From: Staphylococcus simulans
GTDB taxonomy: Bacteria > Bacillota > Bacilli > Staphylococcales > Staphylococcaceae
Direction: 5' to 3'
Assembly (NCBI RefSeq): GCF_002902285.1
Contig: NZ_PPRU01000025.1
Span: forward strand, 115,101 to 179,100
DNA length: 64,000 nucleotides
This document shows positions 34,873 to 45,667 of this stretch, one piece after another. Each line of letters opens with the position of its first letter. The stretch's first letter is position 1. The notes under the pieces were generated by a model. That model was given only the letters and a program-made list of their open reading frames with translations. It did no database searches and was not told where the DNA came from. Made by a program: the position numbers and the translations under genes.

Positions 34873-36099
34873 TTAGTCTTTTAATAAGGCTTCTTGGTAT
34901 TTCAATTTCTTGATAATATTTCTGATTGTCAACCAACCCACCACAAAGAATACTAATACCATATAAAATTGTGGCGGGAAAAGGATAGCGTATGTTAACG
35001 CTAATATTATACCGATACCAAACATAATATGATATAGAAACTGACCATAGCCTTGAATTACTCTTTCTTCAGGTACAGGCCAAACTTGCGGCCATAACCC
35101 ATAAGCTTGTTGTGTATAGAACTGTGCTGTTTGCAGTAAAATTATATACATAAACAGTCCGCCTACAATTAATGAAATCCATTGATTCGAAAGCCAAATC
35201 ATTAACACAAGTGCAATAATAACTAATCGTAAAATGATATTGAATGCATCTTTACCTCTTAAGAAGCTACGTTTAAATAGAAATAAATACATATGCTTTG
35301 CGTTATATTGATTTGAACGCGGTCTCGGCAATAAGAAATCCAAATAACGACGACGTACTGCCGCTGAGCGCAAGTGTTTTACATCAGTGAACATATTGAC
35401 GAATTTATAGTAATTCATGTGATGTTGCTGTTCAATCACAATCAGCGCTTCCCATGGCAATAAGCGTTTTGCATTATTTTTCTTTAGTACAATAATCCAT
35501 GCGATAAATACAATAACAAGTAACAAACCAAACCATTGATGTGCACCTAAAATTAAAACGTATGTGATTGCAAAGAGCAGCCATTGCAGGACTTGCATAA
35601 TCCATAAAGGCCTTTTTGCCTGCATCCACTCTAATTTGGCAATTAAGCCGAGATATGGATAAATTAAAGCGGCAACCGCAAATAATGCGTAGTAAAGCAG
35701 ATTGCCCGCTTCAAGTCTACTGAATAATGGAAAGAGTACAATTAATACAACCACTTGCAAAGCTATTCTATTTAAATAACTATAAATAATACTATAGTTC
35801 AAGTAGCTGCGCATATGCCGTTCAAATGGTAATAGGAACAAACGATCCGCCTCTTTAAACAAAGTGCGTAAAGGAAAGATCGAAATTACAGCAACAGCGA
35901 TACTTGCTAATAATGCATATGGTATGCCAGATGGAATATGTTTAAGCCAGTTACCGTAGCCTAATATAAACGCACCGAATAAAATCAATAGAAATACTGA
36001 AAAGTGCCCATTAAAAATAAATTTATTATAGTAGGCTTTTTCTTTACTGATTGCTGTTCTTCTTTGGTTAAATAATTCTATGGCGCGATGGTCTGTCAT
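34873..36099 (-). CDS. ecsB: ABC transporter permease EcsB
   Basis: A 408-residue membrane protein with about nine or ten hydrophobic segments, partner of EcsA. Ecs transporters affect secretion, competence and proteolysis in Bacillus and processing of peptide signals in staphylococci; the exported substrate is unsettled. It overlaps ecsA by four bases (ATGA), so the two are translationally coupled. A shared terminator follows. Confidence 0.85.
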   Translation of the reverse strand: MTDHRAIELFNQRRTAISKEKAYYNKFIFNGHFSVFLLILFGAFILGYGNWLKHIPSGIPYALLASIAVAVISIFPLRTLFKEADRLFLLPFERHMRSYLNYSIIYSYLNRIALQVVVLIVLFPLFSRLEAGNLLYYALFAVAALIYPYLGLIAKLEWMQAKRPLWIMQVLQWLLFAITYVLILGAHQWFGLLLVIVFIAWIIVLKKNNAKRLLPWEALIVIEQQHHMNYYKFVNMFTDVKHLRSAAVRRRYLDFLLPRPRSNQYNAKHMYLFLFKRSFLRGKDAFNIILRLVIIALVLMIWLSNQWISLIVGGLFMYIILLQTAQFYTQQAYGLWPQVWPVPEERVIQGYGQFLYHIMFGIGIILALTYAILFPPQFYMVLVFFVVGWLTIRNIIKKLKYQEALLKD

Positions 36100-36833
36100 A
36101 CGTTTTGACCACCTTGCGTCACATGAATATAAATTTCATCTAATGTTTTATCATGTAAACCTGTTTGTGCTCTAAGTTCATCTAAATTACCAAAAGCAAC
36201 AATACGTCCTTCATCAAGGATGATGAAGCGATCACAATAACGCTCAGCTGTTGCTAATATATGTGTACTCATTAATACAGTACGCCCTTCATTCTTCTTC
36301 TCTACCATTAAATCCAACATGGATTGTATACCTAATGGATCTAAACCAAGAAATGGCTCGTCAATGATATAAAGTTCAGGGTTGACGATAAAGGCGCAAA
36401 TTATCATGACCTTCTGTTTCATCCCTTTAGAAAAATGACTTGGAAAAACTTGGAGTTCTTTTTCTAAACGAAATGTTTTTAATAACGGCATGGCACGATC
36501 CATTGCAGTTTGTTTATCAATGCCGTAAGCCATTGCAGTCATATCAATATGTTCTTGTAATGTTAATTCTTCATATATGACCGGTGCTTCAGGAATATAC
36601 GATAATTTATGTCTATAGGTCTCAATGTCTTCTTTGATGTTAGTACCTGAAATAGAAAGTTCACCTGCAGCAGGTGTTAACAATCCGAGCATGTGCTTGA
36701 TTGTCGTACTTTTCCCTGCACCGTTAAGGCCGATCAAGCCTACAATTTCACCATTTTTTAATTCAAAACTAATATCTTGAATCACAGGTTTTTTACCATA
36801 ACCACCTGTGAGTTGTTCTACTTTAACAGTCAT
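36096..36833 (-). CDS. ecsA: ABC transporter ATP-binding protein EcsA
   Basis: A 245-residue nucleotide-binding domain: Walker A GLNGAGKST, a degenerate signature region FSKGMKQKVMI, and Walker B LYIIDEPFLGLDP. The start at 36833 (MTVKVEQL) is preceded by GGAGG at nine bases; upstream ATG codons fall inside that site. Operon with ecsB; divergent from hit as in Bacillus. Confidence 0.92.
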   Translation of the reverse strand: MTVKVEQLTGGYGKKPVIQDISFELKNGEIVGLIGLNGAGKSTTIKHMLGLLTPAAGELSISGTNIKEDIETYRHKLSYIPEAPVIYEELTLQEHIDMTAMAYGIDKQTAMDRAMPLLKTFRLEKELQVFPSHFSKGMKQKVMIICAFIVNPELYIIDEPFLGLDPLGIQSMLDLMVEKKNEGRTVLMSTHILATAERYCDRFIILDEGRIVAFGNLDELRAQTGLHDKTLDEIYIHVTQGGQNV

Positions 36834-36969
36834 ATTCATAACCTCCAACTGTTCTTTATTGTACCAAAAAGCATGTATTAACTCATAGAGAAATCATTCG
36901 TGACATGACGTTTAAAGGCGGGTAATGCTATAATGTACTTTAAGTAAACCTTTTAAGGAGTGAATTGTG

Positions 36970-37395
36970 ATGTCAGAAACAATTTTCAGCAAAATCATTG
37001 ATGGTGAAATCCCAAGTTATAAAGTTTATGAAGATGATTATGTCTATGCATTCTTAGATATTTCGCAAGTAACGAAAGGTCACACTTTGCTTGTACCTAA
37101 GAAAGCTTCACCAAACATTTTCGAAACTGATCCAGAAACAATGCAGCATATCGGTGCAGCAATGCCTAAAATTGCCAACGCAATTAAAAAAGCATTTAAT
37201 CCAGACGGCTTAAACATCATTCAAAACAATGGTGAATTTGCAGACCAATCTGTATTCCACTTACATTTCCACTTCTTACCAAGATACAAAAATGATGTGG
37301 ATGGCTTCGGTTATAAATGGATTACACACGAAGAAGAATTAGGCGATGAAGCAAAAGCTAAAATTGCACAAGAGATTCAAGCACATTTTGAATGA
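36970..37395 (+). CDS. hit: HIT-family nucleotide hydrolase
   Basis: A 141-residue histidine-triad protein: FHLHFHFLPRY holds the H-x-H-x-H motif at the C-terminal third, and FSKIIDGEIPSYKVYED is the typical N-terminus. HIT proteins hydrolyse purine nucleoside phosphoramidates. GTG at 36967 or ATG at 36970 can start it; the ATG has the better spacing from AAGGAG. Linked to ecsAB as in Bacillus. Confidence 0.9.
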   Translation: MSETIFSKIIDGEIPSYKVYEDDYVYAFLDISQVTKGHTLLVPKKASPNIFETDPETMQHIGAAMPKIANAIKKAFNPDGLNIIQNNGEFADQSVFHLHFHFLPRYKNDVDGFGYKWITHEEELGDEAKAKIAQEIQAHFE

Positions 37396-37462
37396 TTACC
37401 TAATTTTCGGGTAATAACATACTATATCTAAACTTAACATCATTAAATAAGGAGACTAACCT

Positions 37463-37933
37463 ATGAAAGTAATTCGCATTTTAGGTGGATTAGTTGCTGG
37501 TACTGCTGCTGGTCTTGCTGTAACTGCTTTTAATAAAAACAGTTCTAAAGCTGGCCAAACTGAATTTGACGACAGTACAAAAGCAATTAAACAACAATCA
37601 TCTAATATTTCAAGCTATGTTAATCAAATCAAGGACGGTACGCAAGAAGTTAAAACTATCGTCGATGAAGTTAAAACTTTGATTAGCGACTTTATGAAAG
37701 ATATTCAACCAAATATCAATCATATTCAAGAAAATATTCAAGATATCCAAAAACGCGGTGAAATTATCGGTGAAACGGTGCAAGGCATTACGAAAAGCCC
37801 TGATAAGAAAAACATCACACCGTACACACCAAAACAACAACCTGTTGGTAAAGAGCAGCGTGAAACGGTACAACAAAATCAAACAGCTGCAGTGGAACCT
37901 AAAAAGAAACAAGTGGACACTGAAGCTGAATAA
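37463..37933 (+). CDS. YtxH-like membrane-anchored protein
   Basis: A 156-residue protein with a Gly/Ala-rich N-terminal hydrophobic segment (residues 4-24, GGLVAGTAAGLAVTA). An amphipathic coiled-coil region (about 40-105) and a Gln/Lys-rich tail follow. This matches the YtxH/general-stress-type layout. It follows hit by 67 bases in the same direction. Role unknown. Confidence 0.6.
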   Translation: MKVIRILGGLVAGTAAGLAVTAFNKNSSKAGQTEFDDSTKAIKQQSSNISSYVNQIKDGTQEVKTIVDEVKTLISDFMKDIQPNINHIQENIQDIQKRGEIIGETVQGITKSPDKKNITPYTPKQQPVGKEQRETVQQNQTAAVEPKKKQVDTEAE

Positions 37934-37942
37934 TGAGTATTT

Positions 37943-37982
37943 AAGATCAGAACAACATCGTGTTGTCCTGGTCTTTTCTTTT
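37943..37982 (+). terminator. Terminator of the YtxH-like gene
   Basis: GATCAGaACAAC pairs with GTTGTcCTGGTC (one G-U), then TTTTCTTTT. Confidence 0.85.
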
Positions 37983-38185
37983 AAATTTTAAACTTCATAA
38001 ACATGCGATATTACAGCATTCTCCCCTCTTCTAAACATGCCACTTAATTAGCCTAAAATTTCCTCATAATTAATACTTGACTCTTTCATTAGAAAGATAG
38101 ATAATACCTAAGTATTGATAAGAACTTAGAAAAAATATCCCAAAATAAACGAAAAAACAAATAAATAATGCGAGGAGGTATCGTG

Positions 38186-38752
38186 ATGTTTTTATGCTCA
38201 CGTCAAATTGACATTAATACAAGATTTGGCTTACCCCGTATCTTTTTTATTGCTGTTGTCACAACTATTATCACATTTTTAATCAGCTATGAAGTATTGA
38301 TATTTTTATCCAATAAAGAGATCACAGACCGGTACTTTTTCGTGTTTCTAATAGCGGTGTTATTACTTTATCCAATTCATAAACTCATTCATTTAATTGT
38401 TTTAGCACCCTACTACAAACACTTTAAAAAGAAACGTCTTACTAAGCGACCATGGATACCTTTATATAACTTATATGTCAGTACGCCAGTGAATAAATAT
38501 TTATTCTGCTTATGCTTAATTGCACCAGTTATCGTGATTACTGCAGCAAGTATTTATATGGCAACATTAATGCCGCAGTACGGTCATTATTTCATGTTCC
38601 TACTGTCACTAAACGCTGGTTTCTCAGTGATGGACTTTATGTATTTAAAATTAATCTTATTCTCAAATGAAGGCAGATATATTGAAGGACATTGCACAGG
38701 TTTTAATATCTTAAATAAATATGATATGCCGTTAGACACACATTTTAATTAA
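38186..38752 (+). CDS. DUF3267-family membrane protein
   Basis: A 188-residue protein with four membrane segments. YPIHKLIHLIVLAP sits where DUF3267 members carry an HExxH zincin-like motif; here it reads H-K-L-I-H, with Lys in place of the catalytic Glu, so protease activity is unlikely. The start at 38186 has AGGAGG seven bases upstream. The same gene is found between hit and prsA in other staphylococci as far as I recall. Confidence 0.65.
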   Translation: MFLCSRQIDINTRFGLPRIFFIAVVTTIITFLISYEVLIFLSNKEITDRYFFVFLIAVLLLYPIHKLIHLIVLAPYYKHFKKKRLTKRPWIPLYNLYVSTPVNKYLFCLCLIAPVIVITAASIYMATLMPQYGHYFMFLLSLNAGFSVMDFMYLKLILFSNEGRYIEGHCTGFNILNKYDMPLDTHFN

Positions 38753-38762
38753 TGATACAAGC

Positions 38763-38806
38763 AGCACCTTGAACATGTTATTTTATGTTTAAGGTGCTTT
38801 TATTTA
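38763..38806 (+). terminator. Terminator of the DUF3267 gene
   Basis: AGCACCTTGAACAT pairs with ATGTTTAAGGTGCT, then TTTATTTA. Confidence 0.9.
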
Positions 38807-38910
38807 TGTCATTTTTAATACTTTAGTCTGAAGACAACAGTAATGAATTTGTATCAGATTCATATTATGGTATATTAACATTGTTATATTTTGAAAAAGG
38901 AGACTGCGTT

Positions 38911-39870
38911 ATGAAATCATTAAAAAAAGTTATGATTCCAATTACAGCGAGTGCTGTGCTATTAAGTGCATGCGGGAATCATGCCACAGATTCTAAAGAA
39001 AACGTCTTAATATCTTCTAAAGCTGGAGATGTTAAAGTAGAAGATGTCATAAAAAAAATCGGTAAAGAACAAATCGCTAATAGTTCTTTTGAAATTTTGT
39101 TAGGTAAATTACTAGAGAAAAAATATGCTGACAAAGTTGATGATAAAGAAATTGATAAACAAATCAAAGATGAGCAAAAACAATATGGCGGTAAAGACCA
39201 ATTTGAAAGTGCTCTAAAACAACAAGGTATGACACTTAAAGACTATAAGGAACAAAAGAAATTGCAAGCTTACCAAAAACAAATGTTAATGGATAAAGTT
39301 AAAGTTTCTGATAAAGAGCTTAAAGAAGACACTAAAAAAGCTTCTCATATCTTAATCAAAGTGAAATCTGATGATAAAGATAAAGAAGGTTTAAGTGATA
39401 AAGAAGCGAAAGCTAAAGCAGAGAAAATCCAAAAAGAAGTGAAGAAAAATCCTGATAAATTCGGAGAAATCGCTAAAAAAGAATCTATGGATGAAGCAAG
39501 TGCTAAAAAAGACGGCAGCTTAGATTATGTTATTAAAGGCCAAATGGTAAAACCATTTGATAAAGCACTATTCAAATTGAAAGATGGCGAAATCTCAGAT
39601 GTCGTTAAATCAGATTATGGTTATCATATCATCAAAGCAGATCAACCAACTGATTTCTCATCAGAAAAAGATAAGTTGAAATCACAAATCATCCAAAATA
39701 AAGTTCAAAAAGATCCTAAGATTTTAGTAGAGGCTTACAAAGACTTACTAAAAGAATTTAACGTTGATTTCAAAGATAGAGATATTAAAAAAGCAGTCGA
39801 AGACTCTATCTTGAACCCTGACAAACTTAAACAACAGTCTCAAGGTGGCGAAGGTATGCAAACGCCTTAA
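38911..39870 (+). CDS. prsA: Foldase lipoprotein PrsA
   Basis: A 319-residue extracytoplasmic peptidyl-prolyl isomerase lipoprotein that helps exported proteins fold. Signal peptide with lipobox LLSACG, lipidated at about C21. The parvulin/PPIC domain covers about 140-235 ([12 protein letters not shown], then [21 protein letters not shown] and [10 protein letters not shown]), flanked by Lys-rich helical arms. The start at 38911 is set by the signal peptide and its GGAGA site. Monocistronic with a perfect terminator. Confidence 0.93.
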   Translation: MKSLKKVMIPITASAVLLSACGNHATDSKENVLISSKAGDVKVEDVIKKIGKEQIANSSFEILLGKLLEKKYADKVDDKEIDKQIKDEQKQYGGKDQFESALKQQGMTLKDYKEQKKLQAYQKQMLMDKVKVSDKELKEDTKKASHILIKVKSDDKDKEGLSDKEAKAKAEKIQKEVKKNPDKFGEIAKKESMDEASAKKDGSLDYVIKGQMVKPFDKALFKLKDGEISDVVKSDYGYHIIKADQPTDFSSEKDKLKSQIIQNKVQKDPKILVEAYKDLLKEFNVDFKDRDIKKAVEDSILNPDKLKQQSQGGEGMQTP

Positions 39871-39889
39871 TAAGTCTTAAAGCTAAAAT

Positions 39890-39925
39890 AAAGCTGAATT
39901 CCACTCGGAATTCAGCTTTTTATTG
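39890..39925. terminator. Terminator of prsA (bidirectional)
   Basis: AAGCTGAATTCC pairs perfectly with GGAATTCAGCTT, then TTTATT. Confidence 0.93.
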
Positions 39926-39937
39926 TTAAGAGATAGA

Positions 39938-40879
39938 TTAATCTAAACTCTCTGGATTATAAAATTGTCTGTTTTCCATTGCAAATAAACGTTCAGTGAA
40001 CTGCCCTTTTCTTGCTTTCTTGAAAGCTTTCTCAAACATATTCATTCTAGCATCGATATTATCGATGTACGTTAGAATTTCTGCTTCTTTCAGCATCGGT
40101 AATTTAGGTGAACCATATTCTAGTTTACCATGATGTGATAAAATCATATGTTTTAGCAACATCACTTCTTCACCTTCAATACCTAACTCTTCTGCAGCTT
40201 TTGTCACTTCTTCACTTGCGATAGAGATATGGCCTAATAAGTTACCTTCAACCGTATATGACGTTGCAACCGGTCCGCTTAACTCTTTAACTTTACCGAT
40301 ATCATGTAAAATCACGCCACTATATAACAAACTTTTATTTAACATCGGATAGATATCGCATAAACTTTTAGCTATCTTCAGCATCGTTAAAACATGATAA
40401 CTTAAACCGCTCGCAAAGTTATGATGAAAGGAACTTGCAGCTGGAAAGACATAAAACGTGTCATGATGTTTTTTCAACATATGCCTTGTTAGACGTTGAA
40501 GTTTACTATTCTCAATTTCCAATAAAAAGTAATCAATTTGTTCTTTGATTTGATCTGGGGTTAACGGCGCACCATCAATGAAGTCTTTAGCTGATAATCC
40601 ATCAGCAGGTTCTGCTAATTTAAACTGATTTACTTTCATTTGTTTACGGCCACGATAATTAATCACATCGCCTTTAGCATGAATGATTGTTTCTGGTTTT
40701 AGGACTTCCATATCTTGCTTTGTTACTGTCCATACTTTAGCTTCAATTTCACCACTTTTATCTTGTAAATACAAAGTCATATAGTCTTTGCCTTGCGCAG
40801 TAACACCCTGAGCAGCTCGATGGATTAAGAAAAAATGATCTACCGAATCTCCAGGTTGAAGCTTTTCTACATTTCTCAT
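39938..40879 (-). CDS. yhaM: 3'-5' exoribonuclease YhaM
   Basis: A 313-residue nuclease: N-terminal OB fold (about residues 15-95) and a C-terminal HD domain with [16 protein letters not shown] and [13 protein letters not shown], the metal site. YhaM/CbfA trims short 3' tails of RNA in staphylococci. It overlaps yhaN by four bases, third gene of yhaO-yhaN-yhaM. Confidence 0.92.
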   Translation of the reverse strand: MRNVEKLQPGDSVDHFFLIHRAAQGVTAQGKDYMTLYLQDKSGEIEAKVWTVTKQDMEVLKPETIIHAKGDVINYRGRKQMKVNQFKLAEPADGLSAKDFIDGAPLTPDQIKEQIDYFLLEIENSKLQRLTRHMLKKHHDTFYVFPAASSFHHNFASGLSYHVLTMLKIAKSLCDIYPMLNKSLLYSGVILHDIGKVKELSGPVATSYTVEGNLLGHISIASEEVTKAAEELGIEGEEVMLLKHMILSHHGKLEYGSPKLPMLKEAEILTYIDNIDARMNMFEKAFKKARKGQFTERLFAMENRQFYNPESLD

Positions 40880-43812
40880 TTTTTGCCTCCTTCTTCTAGT
40901 TTTTCTAAAATAACTGTTTGTTTAGCAGGAATATTATTATCTTTTGAACATGTAAAGTATAAAATTTGATATTCTGCTGATAAAGATTTCAAGTAGTCTA
41001 TCATAGCACCTTTACGATGCTTGTCAAAATGAACGAAGGCATCATCGATAATGATTGGCATTGAATAATAAGGTTTCAAAATTTTGATTAAACTTAAACG
41101 CAAGGCAATGTATAACGCTTCTTTCGTTGATTGACTGATTTCATTTGGCTGATACATTTGACCATTACGATGTTTAACTCTGACATCCTCATTTTCATAT
41201 GTGACTTGCGTATAATTATCATGCGTCAATTGTTTAAAGATTTCAGTAGCTTCATCAATGACTTGTGGTAAACGCTTATCTTTAATTTGTTTGATATGTG
41301 CATCTACTAACGCTTGTAAATAGCTGAGGCTTGCCCAATCTTTCGCATTTTCATTCATTTGGTTTCTAAGCATATAGTAACGATGACGTAATTGCGTTAA
41401 TGTATCATCAGTTTCCATATGTTTGATTTGTGCAGTTAAATCGCTGACTTCTGATTGTAACGTAAGATACTTATCATTATATTCATCAACTTGTGAAGCT
41501 AATCTGTTATTTTCTTCTTCTAACTGTACTTTTGTTTTATCACTTAAATCAGATGCTTCATCGTACATCATATTTTGATTTTCTAAATATTTATTAAGAT
41601 CTTGATATCTACTGTGATTATCTTTGTAAGTCACATAACGATGATGGTAACGATAATACGCTTCCTCATCCCCAACTTTCACAAAATCAAATAAGCTGTT
41701 AATAGATTGGTTATGTTCATCTAAACGCTCATTCAACTGTTTCAGTTCATTAGTTAAAAGTTGGATGTCTTCATCATTGCGATTCCATCTTGTTTGATTT
41801 TCTTCTGCTTGTTTCAACCAACGATTTGTATCATGGAAGAGTGCAGCTGATTTAAAATCACTGATTTGATTTTTTGTCACTGCTTGCGCATGATCATAGA
41901 ACGCATCAACTTCTGATTTCAATGCAGAATGTTGTTCTTGTAATTCAGAAACACGTTGTTTTAACGATTGAATACGTTCGATTGTTTTAATACCGTCAAT
42001 CAATAAATCATCTGACATTTTTTCTGAAACATGTAAATCAGCTTTGACTTCCTGAATATTTTGGTCAAAACGTTCATGATTTTGTTGTGCTTCTGCTAAC
42101 TTATCTTCAGTCAACTCAATTTTAGAATTCAAAATACCGATAGATTTATCTACACTATGATGTTGATTTCTCAAGCGAGCTTGATCATCTAAATCAAAGT
42201 CTAAGTCATATTTATCTTCGAGTGCTGCATTCTCTTGTTCTAATTGTGAAATTTCATTAGAGAATGTTTCACTATGACCGATTTCTGATGACTTGAATAA
42301 AATCGCACCTACTACAAAGCCTACCGCAGCAACAGCGAAGATAATCGCAAATAAAAGTGCTTGCGTCGCAAATGAGAAGACTGCTAAGCCAGCACTGACA
42401 ATTGCTAATACAATAAAGATAATTCTTGTTGTTTTTTGTTTACGATTTCGTTCAGCCTGTTCTGAATCAAAAGCTTCTTTCATTTTTTGATAAAGATTTT
42501 TCTTTTCATTTAACTCAATGGACTTTTGATTATATTCTTTTTTCTTCTCAAATACTTCATCAGAAACGAGTGCATCTTCAACTTGTTGCTTTTCTTCTTC
42601 GTTGTTTGCTTGTTCTATTTGTTGTTCTTCTAAAGTACGTTCTAATTGAGTCATGTATGAGGCCTGATCTTGTTTCTTCGCAATTTGCTTGCTGACGAAG
42701 CTTTTCATACTTTCAGAAGTATCTATATTATCGTGATCTTCTTGCCAACCAATATTAGATTTAAGACCTTCGATTTCTTTTGATTTATCTTCAATCTCTT
42801 TATTCAGAGCTTGTAGTTGTGTTTCTTTTTGTTTAATGTCATTTTCTTGTTTAGCGATATTATTTAACGCATCGATATCAGATTGTTTCGGGACATCAAT
42901 TTGTTCATTTTCTTGTTGTAACTGCGTTAATTTTTCTTGGCGTAGGCTGATATCTTTCTTCAACTGATCTCTACGTGCTTTAGATGCTTCATATCGCTCA
43001 ATCCCTTGTTCTGGGAAGTCTAGCGGTTCGATGTTCAATTCATGCTCTAGTGCTTTCCATTCTTGCGCTTGATCTAATAATGCTAATTCTTTTTGTTTCG
43101 CTTCATGCATCTTAGATAATTGCATCAAGTTTTGTTGAAGATGATCTAAACGACGTTCAGCTTTATCTCTTTCATCAATCAGACTATGATAAGATTCCAA
43201 TTCGCTTTCATGTGCTCTGATTTGGTTTTGTAAATCGTTTAATTGCTCTAATTGCTGATTAATGACAGGATTCTTCCCTGAACGTTTATATAACGCTGCT
43301 TTTTGTGCTTCTAATTGTTCTCTCATGGTTGTAAATTGCGTGGATCCTAAAGCACCTGCTTGCAACAAGTATTCTTGAAGTTGTTTCTCATCCATATTGC
43401 GATTGATATTTTGTAAACCTAAAACATCGAAAGAATAAATGCCTTTATATGTATTCTTGTCGATATAATTTAATTTATTTTGCAGCCATTCTTCATCACG
43501 GATACCGTCATTTTCAAGATAGACTTTAACATCACCTTGCGCTGCACCTTTCACACGTTCAACTTGGATTTCTTGTCCATCATCTAACTTCAAATAAAGC
43601 TTGCCGCCATATTGGTTACCTAATCTCGGTTCAAAACGCGGTTCGTTTTCTCTTTTAGTCGGAAAGCCGAATAAAATTGAATGGATAAAAGCTTGGATTG
43701 TTGATTTACCCGCTTCATTCTCACCATATATTTGTGTTAATGACTTATTAAATTTAATTGTTCTTTCAACGAACTTACCATAACCATAAATATCTAATGC
43801 TAAAATCTTCAT
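40876..43812 (-). CDS. yhaN: SbcC-like coiled-coil ATPase YhaN
   Basis: A 978-residue SMC/Rad50-type ATPase. Walker [10 protein letters not shown] lies at 30-38; two long coiled-coil arms (about 170-450 and 520-880) follow; the C-terminal Walker B region is [13 protein letters not shown]. Unlike SbcC it has two predicted membrane helices (about 460-506) where the zinc hook would be, so the coil tips appear membrane-tethered. Partner of the YhaO phosphoesterase, presumably forming a DNA-end-processing complex. Overlaps both neighbours by four bases. Confidence 0.88.
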   Translation of the reverse strand: MKILALDIYGYGKFVERTIKFNKSLTQIYGENEAGKSTIQAFIHSILFGFPTKRENEPRFEPRLGNQYGGKLYLKLDDGQEIQVERVKGAAQGDVKVYLENDGIRDEEWLQNKLNYIDKNTYKGIYSFDVLGLQNINRNMDEKQLQEYLLQAGALGSTQFTTMREQLEAQKAALYKRSGKNPVINQQLEQLNDLQNQIRAHESELESYHSLIDERDKAERRLDHLQQNLMQLSKMHEAKQKELALLDQAQEWKALEHELNIEPLDFPEQGIERYEASKARRDQLKKDISLRQEKLTQLQQENEQIDVPKQSDIDALNNIAKQENDIKQKETQLQALNKEIEDKSKEIEGLKSNIGWQEDHDNIDTSESMKSFVSKQIAKKQDQASYMTQLERTLEEQQIEQANNEEEKQQVEDALVSDEVFEKKKEYNQKSIELNEKKNLYQKMKEAFDSEQAERNRKQKTTRIIFIVLAIVSAGLAVFSFATQALLFAIIFAVAAVGFVVGAILFKSSEIGHSETFSNEISQLEQENAALEDKYDLDFDLDDQARLRNQHHSVDKSIGILNSKIELTEDKLAEAQQNHERFDQNIQEVKADLHVSEKMSDDLLIDGIKTIERIQSLKQRVSELQEQHSALKSEVDAFYDHAQAVTKNQISDFKSAALFHDTNRWLKQAEENQTRWNRNDEDIQLLTNELKQLNERLDEHNQSINSLFDFVKVGDEEAYYRYHHRYVTYKDNHSRYQDLNKYLENQNMMYDEASDLSDKTKVQLEEENNRLASQVDEYNDKYLTLQSEVSDLTAQIKHMETDDTLTQLRHRYYMLRNQMNENAKDWASLSYLQALVDAHIKQIKDKRLPQVIDEATEIFKQLTHDNYTQVTYENEDVRVKHRNGQMYQPNEISQSTKEALYIALRLSLIKILKPYYSMPIIIDDAFVHFDKHRKGAMIDYLKSLSAEYQILYFTCSKDNNIPAKQTVILEKLEEGGKK

Positions 43813-44999
43813 GATTGCTCACCTCTTAAACCTGACTTAAGCAATGCTTCTGCACGATTAATCAATTCTACCTTATCAAAGTCATCATAGTTATCTAAAA
43901 ACTTAGTTGCTTTAGGATTTAGGTAAAGATCACTCATCGCATTTGTAAAAATTGCGTCATCAGCTTTCAATTCTTGAGAAAATTCATGCTCAAGTGGTCT
44001 TGTGTCATCATCTTTATAAGAAACAATTAAAGATTCAATAAACACAAAGTTATTTTCATTTTCTTCGTATTCTTTCAACATTGCTTCCACTTGCATTAAA
44101 TCTTGAGAAGACACAGGCTCATCGCTATCAATCTCTAAATAAACTCTATAGATAGCTTTACCTTGTTTTCTGACTTGATTTTTAAATTTTTGTACCACAT
44201 CATAAATGCCTTGCTTTGTTGTTTGTTTTGTTTCAATTTTAATTTCATCAAAACGAATAAAATGTGAAGGTACAAATTCAACATTTAATTTAAATTCATC
44301 CCCTTCTACAAGTAGAAAACCTTTATCTCCCATTTCATTGAAATGACGGCCTTGTATATTACCAGGATAGTACGTCGGTGGCATATCATTAATTTGTTGA
44401 CGTTCATGAATATGGCCGAGTGCCCAGTAATGATAAAGTTTAGAGTTTAAATCTTCTAATCGAAATTCAGTATAACGGTGCTTCGTAGAGGATTTGCTAT
44501 AGGTACCATGCAGTACACCAATATGCAGGCCTTTCTCTCCTTGGCTAGAAGGATACTCATCTAATTTGTTTTCGTAACTTGCATGATCTTGATAACTGAA
44601 ACCATGTAATAAAATCTTTTCACCATTCTTTGTAATGGTTTGATACGTCTCAACATTTTTATCAAACACTGAAACATTTTCTGGCCAGTCTGTTACAACA
44701 CTATCTGATAGCGGATCATGATTTCCATGACACATATACACAAATATCTGCTCTTTCTTTAAGCGTTCAAATTGTTCTTTTAAAAATACTTCAGCTCTTA
44801 ACGTACGGTTATGGTCATCAAAGACATCACCGGCTATGACGATAAAATCAACTTCTTCTTGTAATGCGAAATTGACAAGTGTCTTAAAACTTTCATACGT
44901 ACTCTTTTTCACATCTTCATAAATGTTTTCACTTAAATGGCTATGCGTTTTAAACGGGCTATCTAGGTGTAAATCTGCACAATGAATAAATTTCACCAT
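43809..44999 (-). CDS. yhaO: SbcD-like metallophosphoesterase YhaO
   Basis: A 396-residue calcineurin-type phosphoesterase, Mre11/SbcD-like. The metal ligand motifs are all there: HCADLHLDSPF, AGDVFDDHNR, CHGNHDP, LHGTYS and ALGHIHERQ. With YhaN it likely forms a Mre11-Rad50-like nuclease. First gene of the tightly overlapping yhaO-yhaN-yhaM operon. Confidence 0.9.
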   Translation of the reverse strand: MVKFIHCADLHLDSPFKTHSHLSENIYEDVKKSTYESFKTLVNFALQEEVDFIVIAGDVFDDHNRTLRAEVFLKEQFERLKKEQIFVYMCHGNHDPLSDSVVTDWPENVSVFDKNVETYQTITKNGEKILLHGFSYQDHASYENKLDEYPSSQGEKGLHIGVLHGTYSKSSTKHRYTEFRLEDLNSKLYHYWALGHIHERQQINDMPPTYYPGNIQGRHFNEMGDKGFLLVEGDEFKLNVEFVPSHFIRFDEIKIETKQTTKQGIYDVVQKFKNQVRKQGKAIYRVYLEIDSDEPVSSQDLMQVEAMLKEYEENENNFVFIESLIVSYKDDDTRPLEHEFSQELKADDAIFTNAMSDLYLNPKATKFLDNYDDFDKVELINRAEALLKSGLRGEQS

Positions 45000-45137
45000 A
45001 TATAGTAAGCTCCTTTTTCATATAATCCAAATTCTATATAAATTATGTAAATTCAATTGATTTGTAATCAAAGTATCATCTTATTTTACCATAGTCGTCT
45101 GCTATGCGTCTAAAGAACACAGATAACAAAAACATGA

Positions 45138-45168
45138 AAAAACTGCCGGGTGAAGTCACCCGACAGTT
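45138..45168 (-). terminator. Terminator of the YlbF/YheA gene
   Basis: AACTGTCGGGTG pairs with CACCCGGCAGTT (one G-U) on the minus strand, then TTTT. Confidence 0.9.
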
Positions 45169-45182
45169 AAAATGTCTAATTA

Positions 45183-45536
45183 TTATTGTTCGCCTTCAGC
45201 GTAAACTTCATCTAAAGGTTTTACGATGATTTGGTTGATTTCTTGGAAAACTTGGCTCATTTGTTGTTCAGCTTGCATTAATTCAGCAATGTTTTCGTCT
45301 TTTTCAATTGCTTGTGCTTGCTCTTGAGCTTTTTGTAAGTCTTCTTCTTCGATTTGTTGTCCTTGCATTTGCATTTGTTGGAATTTCAATTGTGTTTCAC
45401 GGAACTCATCGAATAACTTTTTAGATTCTTCGTTAGCTTTAACTTTGTCATAAGCATCTTTAATTGCTTGATACTCATTGCTTTCTCTTAAAGCCTCTTC
45501 TAATTTTTGTGCTTGTTCTTTTAAATCTACTGCCAT
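45183..45536 (-). CDS. YlbF/YmcA-family protein (YheA-like)
   Basis: A 117-residue, Gln/Glu-rich helical protein of the former DUF964 family. Relatives YlbF and YmcA bind RNase Y and tune RNA processing and development in Bacillus; YheA is a less studied paralogue. All-helical with [21 protein letters not shown] in the centre. Monocistronic; adjacent to the yheB-like DUF445 gene, as in Bacillus. Confidence 0.82.
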   Translation of the reverse strand: MAVDLKEQAQKLEEALRESNEYQAIKDAYDKVKANEESKKLFDEFRETQLKFQQMQMQGQQIEEEDLQKAQEQAQAIEKDENIAELMQAEQQMSQVFQEINQIIVKPLDEVYAEGEQ

Positions 45537-45667
45537 TTCAAATTCACTCCTATAAGTTATTGTTTTACTACGTCGTCAATAAACATAACATAAATATATA
45601 ACAGTGTCGAAACATTTACCCAATTTCTTATTAACTGCCACTAATCACATTCCCAACACGATTCATT

